Origin: RPQJ01 sp963754125
GTDB taxonomy: Bacteria; Pseudomonadota; Gammaproteobacteria; Steroidobacterales; Steroidobacteraceae
Length of the DNA: 64,000 nucleotides
Assembly: GCA_963754125.1 (NCBI GenBank)
Contig: CAVWEX010000003.1
Location: 1-64,000, forward strand
Direction: 5' to 3'
Below are positions 50,194 to 60,499 of the stretch, in pieces (the first letter of the stretch is position 1; the number at the start of each line of letters is the position of its first letter). Below the pieces are notes generated by a model. The model saw nothing but the letters and a program-made list of their open reading frames with translations, searched no databases and was not told the DNA's origin. The position numbers were made by a program, and so were the translations under genes.

Positions 50194-52472
50194 ATGTCTT
50201 TGCGATCGACTGCGCTTGTCCGAGCCGGCGTACTGTTCACACTGACCGCGACCGCCCAGCCTGCAACCGCCCAGTCCACCGAAGCAAGCCCTGAATTTAC
50301 GGGGGTTCCCCCGGCCCTTGAGCGCATCGTCGTGACGGCACGGCGCATCGACGCGGCCAGCGTCGGGGGTTCGGTGACCTTTCTCGATGCCGAGCGGCTT
50401 GCCGAGCACTCGTACAGCGACATCAATCGCGTCCTGCGCGACGTGCCGGGACTCAACATCGTCGAGGAGGAAGGCTTCGGCATCCGTCCGAGCATCGGTA
50501 TCCGCGGCTCGGGCACGGACCGCAACACCAAGATCGCCGTGATGGAGGACGGCGTGCCGATCGCCCCGGCACCCTATGCCGCGCCGGCCGCCTACTATTT
50601 CCCCCGTCTGCCCAGGATGTCGGCCGTCGTCGTCACCAAGGGTCCGGGCGCGATCAAGTACGGCCCGCAGACCGTCGCCGGGGCGCTGAGTATGTTCTCG
50701 TCACCGATCCCGGAGACGACCGGTGGCATCGGCGGTCGCGTCGAGCTGCTGGGCGGCGACTTCGAGACCTTCCGCGGCTACGGCCTCGTCGGCGGGTACG
50801 TCCAGACCGGCAGGGCCTACGACGTCGGCCTGAGCCTCGAGACGCTGCAGGAGGGTTCGGACGGCTTCAAGGAACTGGACTCCGGTGGGGACACTGGCTT
50901 CAAGATCCAGGACTACGTCGCCAAGCTCGCGCTGCGGCCCGCCGCCGGCTCCGACGCGGCGCAGTCGATGGAACTCAAGCTGCAGTACTCGGACGAGGCG
51001 TCCGACGAGACCTACCTCGGCCTCACGCTCGACGACTTCCGTGCAGATCCGCTGCGGCGCTACCGCGGCAGCCAGCTCGACGAGATGAACGTCGAGCACT
51101 GGACCTACCAGGCCACGCATCGAGTCGACTTCACCGACCGACTCGACCTGACGACGATCGCTTACCACACGAGCACCGAGCGCGCCTGGTACAAGCTGAA
51201 CGACGTCCGTAACGCCGCAAACACCGGCTTTGCGAGCCTGTCGGCGATCCTGGAGAACCCGGCGACCTATCCGACCGAGTTCGCTGCCATCCTGGGCGAA
51301 CCCGGCACGTCGAGTGCGGCGGGCGCCTTGCGCGTGCGAAACAACAACCGCGAGTACTACGCCACGGGCATCCAGTCGGTGCTGGGCTACGCCTTCGACG
51401 GCCTCAACGCCTCGCACCAGCTCGAGTTCTCCGTCCGCTATCACGAGGACGAGGAGGACCGCTTCCAGAACGACGACCGCTACCAGATGGCCGAGGGACG
51501 GATGCTGCTCACCTCGGCCGGTGCGCCCGGTACGCAGGACAACCGTATCGGCGCGGCGCGAGGCCTGGTCGCTGTACCTTCGCGACACCATCAGCTGGGA
51601 CCGCTTCACGCTCACGCCCGGGCTGCGCTACGAGACGATCGACCTCGAGCGCACGAACTACGGCACCGCCGACCCGGACCGCAACGGCGATCCGGTCGTG
51701 GCGCGCAGCACCGTGGACGTCGTGCTGCCCGGCATCGGCGGCACCTGGGATCTGAACGACGCCTTCCGGCTGGTAGGAGGCGTTCACCGCGGCTTCGTCA
51801 ACCCGGCGCCCGGCTCCGACGCGGACGCGGAAGAGTCCTGGAACTACGAGGCGGGCGTCCGCTACGAGCGTGGTGCGGGCTCGGTCGACGCGATGGCGTT
51901 CCTGGTCGACTACGAGAACCTGCTCGGCACCTGCACGGCGTCGACGGGCGGCAGCTGCGACATCGGCGACCAGTACGACGGCGGCGAGGTGCAGGTGTAC
52001 GGCCTCGAGATGATCGCAGCCTACGACGCCGGCCGCGCACTCGGCAGCGGCTGGTCGATCCCGCTGTCGGCCGTCTACACCTGGACCGAGGGCGAATTCC
52101 AGACCAGCTTCAACAGCAGCTTCGAGGAGTGGGGCAGCGGTCGAGAAGGGCGACGAGCTGCCCTACGTCCCGGAGCACCAGCTCACGCTGAATGCCGGGG
52201 TCGACGCCGGGCGCTGGCGCACCTTCCTGACCATGAACTACGTGGACGAAACGCGCGCCGAGGCCGGATCCGGCACGATCCCGGCCAACCAGCGGATCGA
52301 CAGCCGGACGCTGCTCGACCTCTCGGCCGGCTACGACGTCACCGACCGGACCAGCCTGTTCGCGACGGTCACGAACCTGACGGACGAGGAATACAACGTG
52401 GCGTTCCGACCCGCCGGCGCGCGGCCGGGCGCCCCGCGCAGCTGGATGGCCGGCGTCAAGCTGCAGTTCTAA
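50194..52472 (+). CDS. TonB-dependent outer-membrane receptor (FecA-like), two frame breaks
   Basis: Repaired length about 758 residues. A signal peptide (VRAGVLFTLTATAQPATAQ) is followed by a TonB-box-like IVVTA, the plug domain (DVPGLNIVEEEGFGIRPSIG; GIRGSGTDRNTKIAVMEDGVP) and the barrel, ending with the C-terminal aromatic (AGVKLQF). The frame changes near 51560 (GAAEAWSLYLRD once repaired) and near 52140 (GSVEKGDELPY). The span fits two one-base insertions. Upstream Fur-type repeats and FecA-like plug suggest uptake of a ferric chelate. Start ATG at 50194 with a gagg site. Confidence 0.88.
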
Positions 52473-52952
52473 TCGCGGAAATTGGTGAACTGCAGCGGCA
52501 GTTCGAAGTCGGCCTTGCGCACCAGCGCGATCACGTCCTGCAGGTCGTCGCGGCTCTTGCCGGTGACCCGCACCTGCTGGTCCTGGATCGCCGACTGGAC
52601 CTTGAGCTTGGAGTCCTTCACCAGTCGCTGGATCTTCTTGCCGAGCTCGGTGTCCACGCCCTGCCGCAGCGTCACCACCTGGCGCGCGGTCTGGCCGGTG
52701 GTCACGGGCTCGTCCACCTTCAGGCAGGCGACGTCGATGCCGCGCTTCGCGAACTTGAGCTTGAGGATCTCGAGCATCTGCTTGAGTTGAAAATCCGCCG
52801 GCGCTGACAAGCGTCACGACCGCTTCTTTCAACTCGAACTTGGCATTCGTGCCCTTGAAGTCGAACCGCTGGCCGACCTCGCGGCTGGCCTGGTCCACGG
52901 CGTTGGTGACCTCGTGCAGGTCGATTTCGGAAACGATGTCGAAGGACGGCAT
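52469..52952 (-). CDS. yajQ: YajQ family nucleotide-binding protein, one frame break
   Basis: Repaired length 160 residues, exactly the family size. N-terminal MPSFDIVSEIDLHEVTNAVD; C-terminal DFELPLQFTNFRD. The frame changes near 52798: AVVTL then SAPADFQLKQMLEIL, restored by removing one base of acgcttgtc. The family binds c-di-GMP in Xanthomonas and Pseudomonas. Two nt downstream of the thioredoxin-like lipoprotein stop, so probably in one operon; convergent with the TonB receptor. Confidence 0.9.
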
Positions 52953-52954
52953 GA

Positions 52955-54224
52955 TCAGTCTCCACTGCCAGCCGGTTCGGCCAGCAGGCTCCGCGTGAAC
53001 TCCGTGAACTCGCGGGTCAGCTCCTCATGGTGCCTGCCCGTGGCCGGTCCGGAGAAGCCGGCGTGGATCTTGCGCACCGTGCCCGAGCGGTCCACCCAGA
53101 TCGTCGTCGGGATAGGCGAACACGCCCGTGAGCTGCGGCAGCGCCCGGGACGCGTCGTCCTTGTCGGAGGTGCCGGCGATCAGGGTCGGGTACTCGATGC
53201 CGAACTTCTCGCGGAAGCGCCGGGTCGCCGCGGCCGCCTGCGGGAAGTCGCCGAAGTGCTCGAACATCAGCGAGACGACCTCGAGCCCCTGGCTCCCCAG
53301 CTCCCGGTGCAGGGCCGCGAGGAACGCCGCCTCGTCGTGGCAGTTCGGGCACCAGCTGCCGGCGAGCGTCACGATGACCACCTTGTCGCGGAACCGCTCG
53401 TCGGCCAGCGACACCGGGTTGCCGTCGAGGTCCGGGAAGGAAAACTCGAGCTTCACGCCCGGGTCCCGCAGCCCGGTCGCGACCGCGCTGCTGTCGAGCA
53501 CGGCGTCCGGGTTGCGGACTGCGGTGAACCGCTGGTGCCAGGTCCGTCCGGACCAGTGCTCGCCGCTGAGCTTGCCCTCGTCGTCCAGCCGGGCGCGATA
53601 CAGGTAGGCGGACGCGCCGTCGAAGCGCGAGAGAAAGAGCTCGTCGCCGTGGACCTCGCCGGCGAGGAAGCGATGGTCGCCGGTCGGCGTCAGGATGGTC
53701 CCGGTGACGCGCTCGAACGACTGCGCGAACTCGGCCACGCCCTCGCTGGTGCGACCCTCGTCGTCCGTGAAGGTGACCGCCCAGCGCCCGCCGACGTCGG
53801 CGTTGTCCGTGAGCGGCGTCTCGAAGAAGCGCCAGGTCGGGCCGAGCTCGGCCGTGAGCGGCAGCACCTGTCGCTCGCCGCCGGCCCGCAGCAGCGCCAC
53901 CTCGCCCTCGAGCCTGCGCCCCCGGACTCGCGCGGTGAGCGTGTTCTCGAAGCCCGGCATCTTTGCCGTGAGCTGCCCGTCCGCGACCTCGACCTCGCTG
54001 ACGCGTACGCGCTCCTCGCCGTTCACGAGGTACAGCACGACGCCGCTTTCCTCCTGGGCCACGTCGAGCCCGAACGGCAGCTCGCCGCCCGGCAGCTCGA
54101 GCACGGCCCGGTAGCTGCCCGGCTGCAGCTCGCGGCTGCGCGAGCCGCAGCCGCTCGCGAGCGCGGCGGCCGCAAGCAGCACGGTGAGCGAGGCGAGGGG
54201 TCGCGCACGGCGCGAGGCGTTCAA
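52955..54224 (-). CDS. TlpA-like thioredoxin-fold lipoprotein, one frame break
   Basis: Repaired length about 422 residues. A lipoprotein signal (LTVLLAAAALASGCGS) and two N-terminal beta domains (to about residue 260) precede a TlpA/AhpC-type thioredoxin domain with the active site GSWCPNCHDEAAFL. The frame changes near 53112: FAYP then TTIWVDRSGTVRKIHAGFSG, ending at TGA 52955. The TTG at 54224 is the only start in front of the signal. It sits between the DUF2780 gene (17 nt upstream) and yajQ. It probably handles thiol redox in the envelope. Confidence 0.82.
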
Positions 54225-54241
54225 GGGTGCACCGGCGGCCG

Positions 54242-54629
54242 TCAGATCTTCAGCGCCGCGCGCATCTGCTTGACGAGGTTCTCGCCGCCGTGATGCCGGA
54301 CGTAGTCGATGACGATCGGTCCGAATTTCTTGGCCGTGTCGATGTCCACGCCGAGCTCGGTGAACGACGCCGCGAGGCCGGCCCAGCGGCCGGCGCTGCT
54401 GCGGCCGCCGAACAGCGAACCCAGCCCGCCCGCGAGCGAGGAGAGCGTGCTCGGCGGCGGCGCCGCCTTGAGCAGCTTCTTCGGCGCCGGGAACGTCGGC
54501 CACGAACTGCTCGTAGTCGCGGCGCGCCATGTTCTGCTCGCCGGCGCGCAGCAGCGCCACGAGACCGCCCTGCGCCTGCTTCTTCGTGACGCCGAGCTCC
54601 TTGGTGAGACGCTTGACCAGGTCGTCCAT
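54242..54629 (-). CDS. DUF2780 (VcgC/VcgE-like) protein, one frame break
   Basis: Repaired length about 128 residues. N-terminus MDDLVKRLTKELGVTKKQAQ and GGLVALLRAGEQNM fit the DUF2780 pattern; after the break near 54490 (VPGPKKLLKAAPP) the rest reads SLAGGLGSLFGG to VKQMRAALKI. The 388-nt span is one base long. No signal or membrane helix. Function unknown; first of three minus-strand genes ending in yajQ. Confidence 0.75.
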
Positions 54630-54661
54630 CGCGAGCCTCCTTCGGGGCGGCCGATTCTACG

Positions 54662-57061
54662 TCACGGGCGCCAGACCAGCGCGAGGTCCTCCACCGCGAT
54701 GTCCGCCTTGCGCGGCTTCACCGGCACCGACTCGAGCCGGATCGCCTGCGGGTCGAACTCGGATTCGAGCCGAGCGACCTCGGCCTCGAGCTCGGCGTTC
54801 GAGGTCCTCGACCTGCTCGCGCAGCGCACGCGCGTCGGCCTCGGCGTGCGCGACGTCGCCACGCTCCTTGCTGGCGCGGCCGACGCTGCGGGCCGCCGTC
54901 GAGACCTTGCTGGCCGAGCTGCCGCGGCGGCCCCCGCCGAACAGCGCGCCGAGCAGGCTGCCCCCGACCGACAGCGCCGAGCTGAGCGTCTGGTTGCTGG
55001 CCTGGGCGCGCTCGCGCTCGATCTTCTGCTCGGCCCGGCGCTCGCGGTCCTCGAGGGTGCCGAGCCGCGAGGCATACTTCTTCCTCAGGGCCTCGACCGC
55101 CGCGTCGCGCTTCTCGCGCAGGGTGAGCGCGATCCGGGCGCGGAACTCGCCCTCGGTCATGCCCGGTGCGGCGGTGAGCTTGAGCGCCGGGCACGACAGC
55201 AGCTCGAGCGCGACGTTCCGATACACGTGGTCCTCGAGCGCGCCCGTCCAGCGCTTGTGCTCGCGCGCGGACAGTGCCGCGGACGGGGCGTCGGCGAAGC
55301 TCGCGCTCCGCCGCGGGCTCCGCGGCGAACTCCGGGCCCGGATCGGGGATCACCTCGGCCTGCGCCCAGTCGGGGCCTTCGGCGCCAACGGGCGCGAGGT
55401 AGTAGGTGGTCTGCCAGGCGTCGAGGTCGGCCTTCGCGAGCACGTAGCGCGCCCGCACGCGGGCGCCGATGCATGCCTCATAGCGCGGCGGCTGCACCGC
55501 CACCCGTGCCCGCCAGGAATCGCTCGGTGACGCCGTGCTGGACGACGGGCCGGGCGACGGACGCAGCACTCGCTGCCTTGCCGGCGTGCGGCGCAGAGCC
55601 GGCGGAACCGGCGGCGGACGGGGCCGATGCGTCGGCCCGGGACCGCGCAGGCGCCGACGCCTCCGTCACCCGCCGGATCTCCGCGAGCGTCAGCGGCCCG
55701 CGCAGGTAGGAGAGCGCCCAGCGCGTGCGGAACAGCACCGGCGCGTCGTCGTGCACGTTGCGCATCAGGAAGGTGCGCTGCGTGAGGTTCGACATCAACG
55801 CCTCGTAGCCCGCGCGGTCGAGTCCGCCGCCCGCTTCGCTGCCGAGCAGGCCCTCGATGACGCGCGCCTTGTCGCGCTCGGTCTGCAGGCGGCCGATGAA
55901 CCACGTGCCCGCGTTGCCGAGGCCCTTGTAGTCGAGGTCCACCGGGTTCTGCGTGGCGAGCACCACGCCGAGGCCGAACGCGCGCGCCTGCTTCATCAGC
56001 GTGAGCAGCGGCAGCTTCGACGGCGGCATGGCCGAGGGCGGGAAGAACCCGAACACCTCGTCCATGTAGAAGAGCGCGCGCAGGCTGGTCGTGCCCGGCT
56101 GGCGGCGCATCCACGCGACGAGCTCGTTCGCGATCAGCGTCACGACGAACATGCGCTCGGCGTCGTTCAGGTGCGCGATCGAGATGATCGCGATGCGCGG
56201 CTTGCCCTCGGCGGTGTAGAGCAGCTTCTGGATGTCGAGCGCCTCGCCGTGCAGCCAGGACTCGAATCCCGGCGCGGCCAGCAGCCCGTTGATGCGAAGC
56301 GCGAGCTCGGTGCGTTCCTTCGCGGGGTAGAAGCTCTCGAGGTCGAACACGCCGATGCGGTCGAAGGGCGGCTTCTGGACGGCCTGGATGATCGCGGCGA
56401 GGTCGGGGCTCTGGCCCTTGCGCCAGGCCGAATCGAGGATCGCCGAGAGCAGGATGTGCTCGCGGCTCTTGATCGGGTCGGCCTCGATGCCGAGCAGGGC
56501 GAGCAGCCCCGCCACGGACGAGCCGATGCGGTCCTTGAGTGCCGAGGCGTCGCCCAGCGTCTCCGCGCCCGGCGCCGCGAACGAGCGCAGCACCGACAGC
56601 GGCCGGCCCGCCTCCGAGCCCGGCGTGTAGATCGCGACCTCGGCGGCGGCGCGCAGTCGCGCGATGCGCTCGCCGTCCTGGCCCCACTCGGCGAGGCCCT
56701 TGCGCCAGGTCTCGGCGGTCGCCGCGGCGAACTCGTCCGGGCTCTTGCCCTTGCGCGCCGCCTCGCCCTCGTCCACCCACGGGCGGAAGTCCTCAGGGCT
56801 GAGCTCCGGAAACGCGAGCAGCAGGTTGCCGATGTCGCCCTTCGGGTCGATGGCGATCGCGGGCACGCCGTCGATGGCGGCTTCCTCGAGCAGCGACAGG
56901 CACAGGCCCGTCTTGCCGCTGCCGGTCATGCCGATGCAGACGGCGTGGGTGGTCAGGTCGCGCGAGTCGTAGAGCAGCTCGGCGCCGAGCTGCTGCGAGG
57001 CCGGGTCGTACTCGCGACCGAGGTAGAAGACGCCGAGGCGTTCGTAGGAGGGGAGGGTCAT
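54662..57061 (-). CDS. HerA/FtsK-like ATPase (DUF87/DUF853 type), three frame breaks
   Basis: Repaired length about 798 residues. The ATPase core (residues 1 to about 470) has Walker A IGMTGSGKTGLC, Walker B RALFYMDEVFGFFP and sensor/arginine-finger region ATQNPVDLDYKGLGNAGTWF. Beyond it lies an Ala/Ser linker, a beta segment (YEACIGARVRARYVLAKADL) and a long coiled coil (EFRARIALTLREKRDAAVEA onward), ending VEDLALVWRP. Frames change near 55480 (GTGGVQPPRYE), 55290 (AAERSFADAPSAA) and 54800 (EDLNAELEAEVA). HerA-like ATPases translocate DNA or remodel complexes; the partner is unknown. Confidence 0.82.
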
Positions 57062-57199
57062 GTCCGTGCCTGTCAGGAGCCGGTGCGAGGGATGACGAGC
57101 CGGTGGAAGGATAGCGGAAGTCGGCTGAGGTGCGCCCTCTCGCACCGGTTGCCACCGACGTGCGATGCCGTTAGAAGGTCAGGTCAGGGAGGTGCTGCA

Positions 57200-57361
57200 A
57201 TGAGTGCTCGAACGAATTCTCTACCGTCGATCACGCCGGGCCTCCTGCTGGGCAACGGTGGCGTCATGCTACCCAGGCCCTATGGCGGGCGCGGCTACAC
57301 AGGCAGGGATCCCGAGGGCCATGTCTGGGCTTTCGGTTCCTACGATCCCTGGGCCGAATAG
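57200..57361 (+). pseudogene. Shortened VOC (glyoxalase/PhnB-like) protein
   Basis: A 53-residue frame with an excellent ribosome site (gggagg, 8 nt before the ATG). The end YGGRGYTGRDPEGHVWAFGS plus YDPW is the C-terminal signature of PhnB-like VOC proteins, whose normal size is about 130-150 residues. The start (MSARTNSLPSITPGLLLGNG) joins directly to it, so most of the domain has been deleted in frame. Probably non-functional. Confidence 0.6.
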
Positions 57362-57370
57362 GCGCTGCGC

Positions 57371-57785
57371 ATGGCGTCCAAACTCAGCACCGTGCGGAAG
57401 GCGGATACGACCGAGGCCGTAGACGCGTTCATGAACAGCCTGCAGCATCCATTCAAGGCCGAGATCCAGGCCATGCGCAGCGCAATCCTTGGAGTCGACC
57501 GGTCCATCGCCGAAGGTATCAAGTGGAACGCACCCAGCTTCCGGACGACGGAATACTTCGCGACCATAAATCTGCGGGAGAAGGCGGGCATTGGCGTCAT
57601 CTTCCACCTCGGTGCGAAGGTGAGGGACACAGCGTCCGGGGGACTTGTACGTTCGAGACCCGGGGCAACTGCTGAAGTGGCTCGCCAAGGACCGCGCGAT
57701 GATCGTCTTCAAGGACGAGCAGGACTTCGTCGCGAAGAAGGCGGCGTTCGAAGGCATCGTCCGGAGCTGGATCGCCCATGTCTGA
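57371..57785 (+). CDS. DUF1801 domain-containing protein, one frame break
   Basis: Repaired length 137 residues. IKWNAPSFRTTEYFATIN and AMIVFKDEQDFVAKKAAFEG mark the DUF1801/YdhG-like fold. The frame changes near 57638 in a run of five G (ASGDLYVRDPGQLLKWLAKD once one G is removed). Starts 9 nt after the VOC remnant. Function unknown; the base composition is less GC-rich than most of the window. Confidence 0.85.
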
Positions 57786-57825
57786 TGGACGCAGCTGCAG
57801 ACGATGATGAACCGGCGCTACGGTC

Positions 57826-58346
57826 GTGCAGGCATCCGACGAACACTACCCACCCATCTCGTACCGCCCCGCCGTGGCCAGACGATGCGCCGGCGAATGG
57901 TCGACGTCCACTACGCAGCCGTCCAGGCGATCGGCCGGGAACACTATCCCGACGACGTGCTGTCCGCCTGGTCGCCGCCACCGGATGCAGGTCGCAGGAA
58001 CTGGCTGGCCGATCTCATCGGACAGACCTCGACGCTTGGCACGGTCGCAGTCGCGGACGAGATCGTCGGATTCTGCATTGCGATTCCGACGCAGGGTCTC
58101 CTCAAGGCGCTGTATGTCCATCCCGATTTCACGGGGCAGGGGATCGGCCAGGGATTGCTCCAGCGCACGGAGGCACGGTGCCGCGATCTCGGACTCGAGG
58201 CGCTCGAGCTGAATGCTTCGTACAACGCAGCGGCCTTCTACCGCCGCAGCGGCTATGAAGCGCTGGGCCCCGTCGCCCAGGACCTGACGGACACGGTGGT
58301 CATGGGTGCGATCCGCATGGTCAAGGGATTTCCGAAGGTCGCCTGA
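57826..58346 (+). CDS. GNAT family N-acetyltransferase, two frame breaks
   Basis: Repaired length about 172 residues. The N-terminal strand ISYRPAVA is in the first frame, DDAPA in the second, and MVDVHYAAVQAIGREHYP to the end in the third (breaks near 57883 and 57910). The acetyl-CoA-binding motif is VHPDFTGQGIGQGLLQRTEA, followed by LELNASYNAAAFYRRSGYEA, both typical of GNAT enzymes. The start is uncertain: a GTG at 57826 or an ATG at 57804/57807 with another break. Substrate unknown. Confidence 0.8.
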
Positions 58347-58393
58347 CGGAGGCTTGGGTCCCGGCCGACACTCGAGGTGGGGTTGAGCAAGGC

Positions 58394-59015
58394 ATGACGA
58401 GTTACATCGCAATCGCCGCGTTCATCATCGGCGGCCTGGCGCTGGCAAGGTGGATGCAGTTGCGTGATGCAAACCGGATCCGTCCGGTGCTCGAGCGGGT
58501 CGCGAAGCTACGCAATGGCGAGGTGATCCGGCAGTCGGTCCTCGGGCTGCCGCAGCTGTCGCTGGTCGTTGGCGGTGTCCCTGTGCGCCTGACCCCGATG
58601 TCCAAGTCCATCGCTTCGAATGAGGCGGGCATGATGACCAGTGTTGATTTCGACGTGGGGAAGCTCGGAGTCGCTGAATTCAGGATCCGGGAAGCAATGG
58701 CATACTTCCGCAATGCAGTGCCCCCGGTGCTTGCTGGTGGCAATCGCCGCTTCGAGCTGGGGCACGCCCGGTTCGATGAGCGGTTCCGGATATCCGCAAT
58801 GGACGTCGACCAGGCCGCAGCCATTGCCGGCGATGCCCCGTTGCTTCAGGCCATTCTCGGGTTGCCCGCGGGTGCCGATATCCACGTGCAGAACGGGAGG
58901 GCTTCCATTACGGTCGGCGGCGTCCCGGCCGAGACTCGATTTCGTGGATCGACTCCTTGCCGTCGCGGAGCGGTTGATCGAGGTCCTGGCTGCGCAAATG
59001 CGATTCCCGAGCTAA
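58394..59015 (+). CDS. Single-pass membrane protein of unknown function, one frame break
   Basis: Repaired length about 206 residues. An N-terminal helix (SYIAIAAFIIGGLALARWM) is followed by a cytosolic mixed alpha/beta domain. The frame changes near 58946 in a TTT run (ETRFVDRLLAVAERLIEVLA once one T is removed), ending at TAA 59015. Without the repair it would be read as a fusion with the following phosphatase gene, which I consider false. No known family recognised. Confidence 0.7.
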
Positions 59016-59020
59016 GCCCC

Positions 59021-59560
59021 ATGAAGATCATCTCCGCTTTACTCTGCGCCATCGCGAGTCTTGGTTGTGCTGCAGCCCAGGCAGAACCGTCGCTCGTCGT
59101 CGTCGTGCGTCACGCGGAGCGCGCGCCCGAACCGAAGGCCGATCCGGCGCTCTCGGCAGAAGGAGTCGAGCGCGCGCAAGCACTCGCGGATCACCTTGCT
59201 GGTGCCAACGTAACTTCCATCATCACGACTGAACTTCGCCGCACGCAGGAGACTGCGCTGCCCACGGCACGGAAGTTCGGGATCGAGCCCCAGGTCGTTG
59301 CCACTCGACGGGACGCGGTTATTGCGCATATCGATGAGGTCGTGGCCGCCGTCAGGCAGCTCACCGGGGTGGTGCTGGTGGTCGGGCACAGCAATACGGT
59401 CGCCGGGATCGTCGCCGGGCTCTCCGACGCAAGACCCATCGAGATTTGCGAAACCAGCTTCTCGAACGTCTTTGTCGTTGATCCGCAGCCGGCTGGCAGC
59501 GCAGTCCTGCAGTTCAAGTACGGCCGCGCCGACCCGGCGCCGTCGGCCGGGTGCCAATAG
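59021..59560 (+). CDS. Exported histidine phosphatase family protein
   Basis: A 179-residue protein with signal peptide (MKIISALLCAIASLGCAAAQ, possibly lipidated). Phosphohistidine motif VVRHAERAPEP; second His in VVGHSNTVAGIV; TTELRRTQETALPTA is also typical (SixA/phosphoglycerate-mutase fold). Starts 5 nt after the preceding gene, so co-transcribed. The substrate is unknown; periplasmic phosphatase is likely. Confidence 0.85.
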   Translation: MKIISALLCAIASLGCAAAQAEPSLVVVVRHAERAPEPKADPALSAEGVERAQALADHLAGANVTSIITTELRRTQETALPTARKFGIEPQVVATRRDAVIAHIDEVVAAVRQLTGVVLVVGHSNTVAGIVAGLSDARPIEICETSFSNVFVVDPQPAGSAVLQFKYGRADPAPSAGCQ

Positions 59561-59570
59561 CGCGGCTCCG

Positions 59571-60356
59571 TTACACGAGCATTGCGCCTCGCAACTGCTC
59601 GCGGCGCTCCGCGTCGAGCCCGGCCGCGACCTCGAGATACCGGTCGATCGAGCCGAACTCCGCGACCGCGGCCCCGAGCGCCGCATCGAGATACACCTCA
59701 CGCACGTCGATCACCGTGTCCACCGCGCCGTCGAGCTCGGAGGCGGGCATGAACCGCCCCAGCCGCGCTGCGAGCGAGGCGCGATGGTGCACGGCGCCCG
59801 GCCAGCGCTTCGACGCGAGGTAGTCCTCGCGGATCAGCGACTCGGGCACGTCGAGCGCATGGAGCAGCATCGCAACCACGAAGCCCGTGCGGTCCTTGCC
59901 GGCGGAGCAGTGCACCAGCATCGGCGCGCCGCCCGCGAGCAGCCGCTCGACCACCGCGGTGAGCGTCCTGCCCATGTAGCCTGGGAAGCGGCGGTAGATC
60001 TCGATCATCACGCGCTCGGCGCCGCGCGCGCTGGGGTCGTCGAGCATCAGCCGGCCGAGCGCGGGATCGGCACGCAGGTCGTTGTTCACCTGGCAGTTGA
60101 GCTCGTGCACTTCGAGGCCCGGCGGCAGGCGGTTCGGGTGCTCGTCGCGCTCGGCGTCGCTGCGCAGGTCGCAGATGGTGGCGAGCCCGGTGCGGGCGAG
60201 CGCGCTCCAGTCGCGCTCGTCGAGGCCGATCAGTCGGTCGGCGCGCATCAGCGCGTGCGGCCGGATGCGGCGTCCGCCGGCGGCGGGCAGGCCGCCGAGG
60301 CTGCGGAAGTTGGTCGCGCCAGCGATATCGAGCGAAAACTGCTTGGTGTCCGGCAT
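59571..60356 (-). CDS. Tyrosine-protein phosphatase (atypical PTP, SiwA/IphP-like)
   Basis: A 261-residue protein with the Cys-phosphatase loop VHCSAGKDRTGF (CX5R) at about residues 140-150, preceded by NFRSLGGLPAAGG and LRSDAERDEHPN, typical of bacterial IphP-like tyrosine/inositol phosphatases. It is convergent with the histidine phosphatase (10 nt apart) and divergent from cysA. Substrate unknown. Confidence 0.92.
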   Translation of the reverse strand: MPDTKQFSLDIAGATNFRSLGGLPAAGGRRIRPHALMRADRLIGLDERDWSALARTGLATICDLRSDAERDEHPNRLPPGLEVHELNCQVNNDLRADPALGRLMLDDPSARGAERVMIEIYRRFPGYMGRTLTAVVERLLAGGAPMLVHCSAGKDRTGFVVAMLLHALDVPESLIREDYLASKRWPGAVHHRASLAARLGRFMPASELDGAVDTVIDVREVYLDAALGAAVAEFGSIDRYLEVAAGLDAERREQLRGAMLV

Positions 60357-60499
60357 GCCGTTCCGTGCTCCGCCTCACAAGACCCACGGGCGCGCAGGGG
60401 CGCGCGCGGGCTGTAACCGAATTGTCACCCGGCCGCGACTGACGCCGCGACCGCGGGGCCCCTAGGATGCCAGCATCCAAGGGCCAGGTTGGTCGGACG

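Noticed and set aside
58394..59560. Fusion of a membrane protein with a histidine phosphatase
   Set aside because: The join is created by an extra T near 58946. The phosphatase has its own start and signal peptide at 59021.
57180..59565. Integron gene-cassette array
   Set aside because: The gene types (GNAT, VOC, DUF1801) and single orientation fit, but the gaps of 5-50 nt are too short for attC sites and no GTTRRRY/RYYYAAC pairs or integrase are seen.
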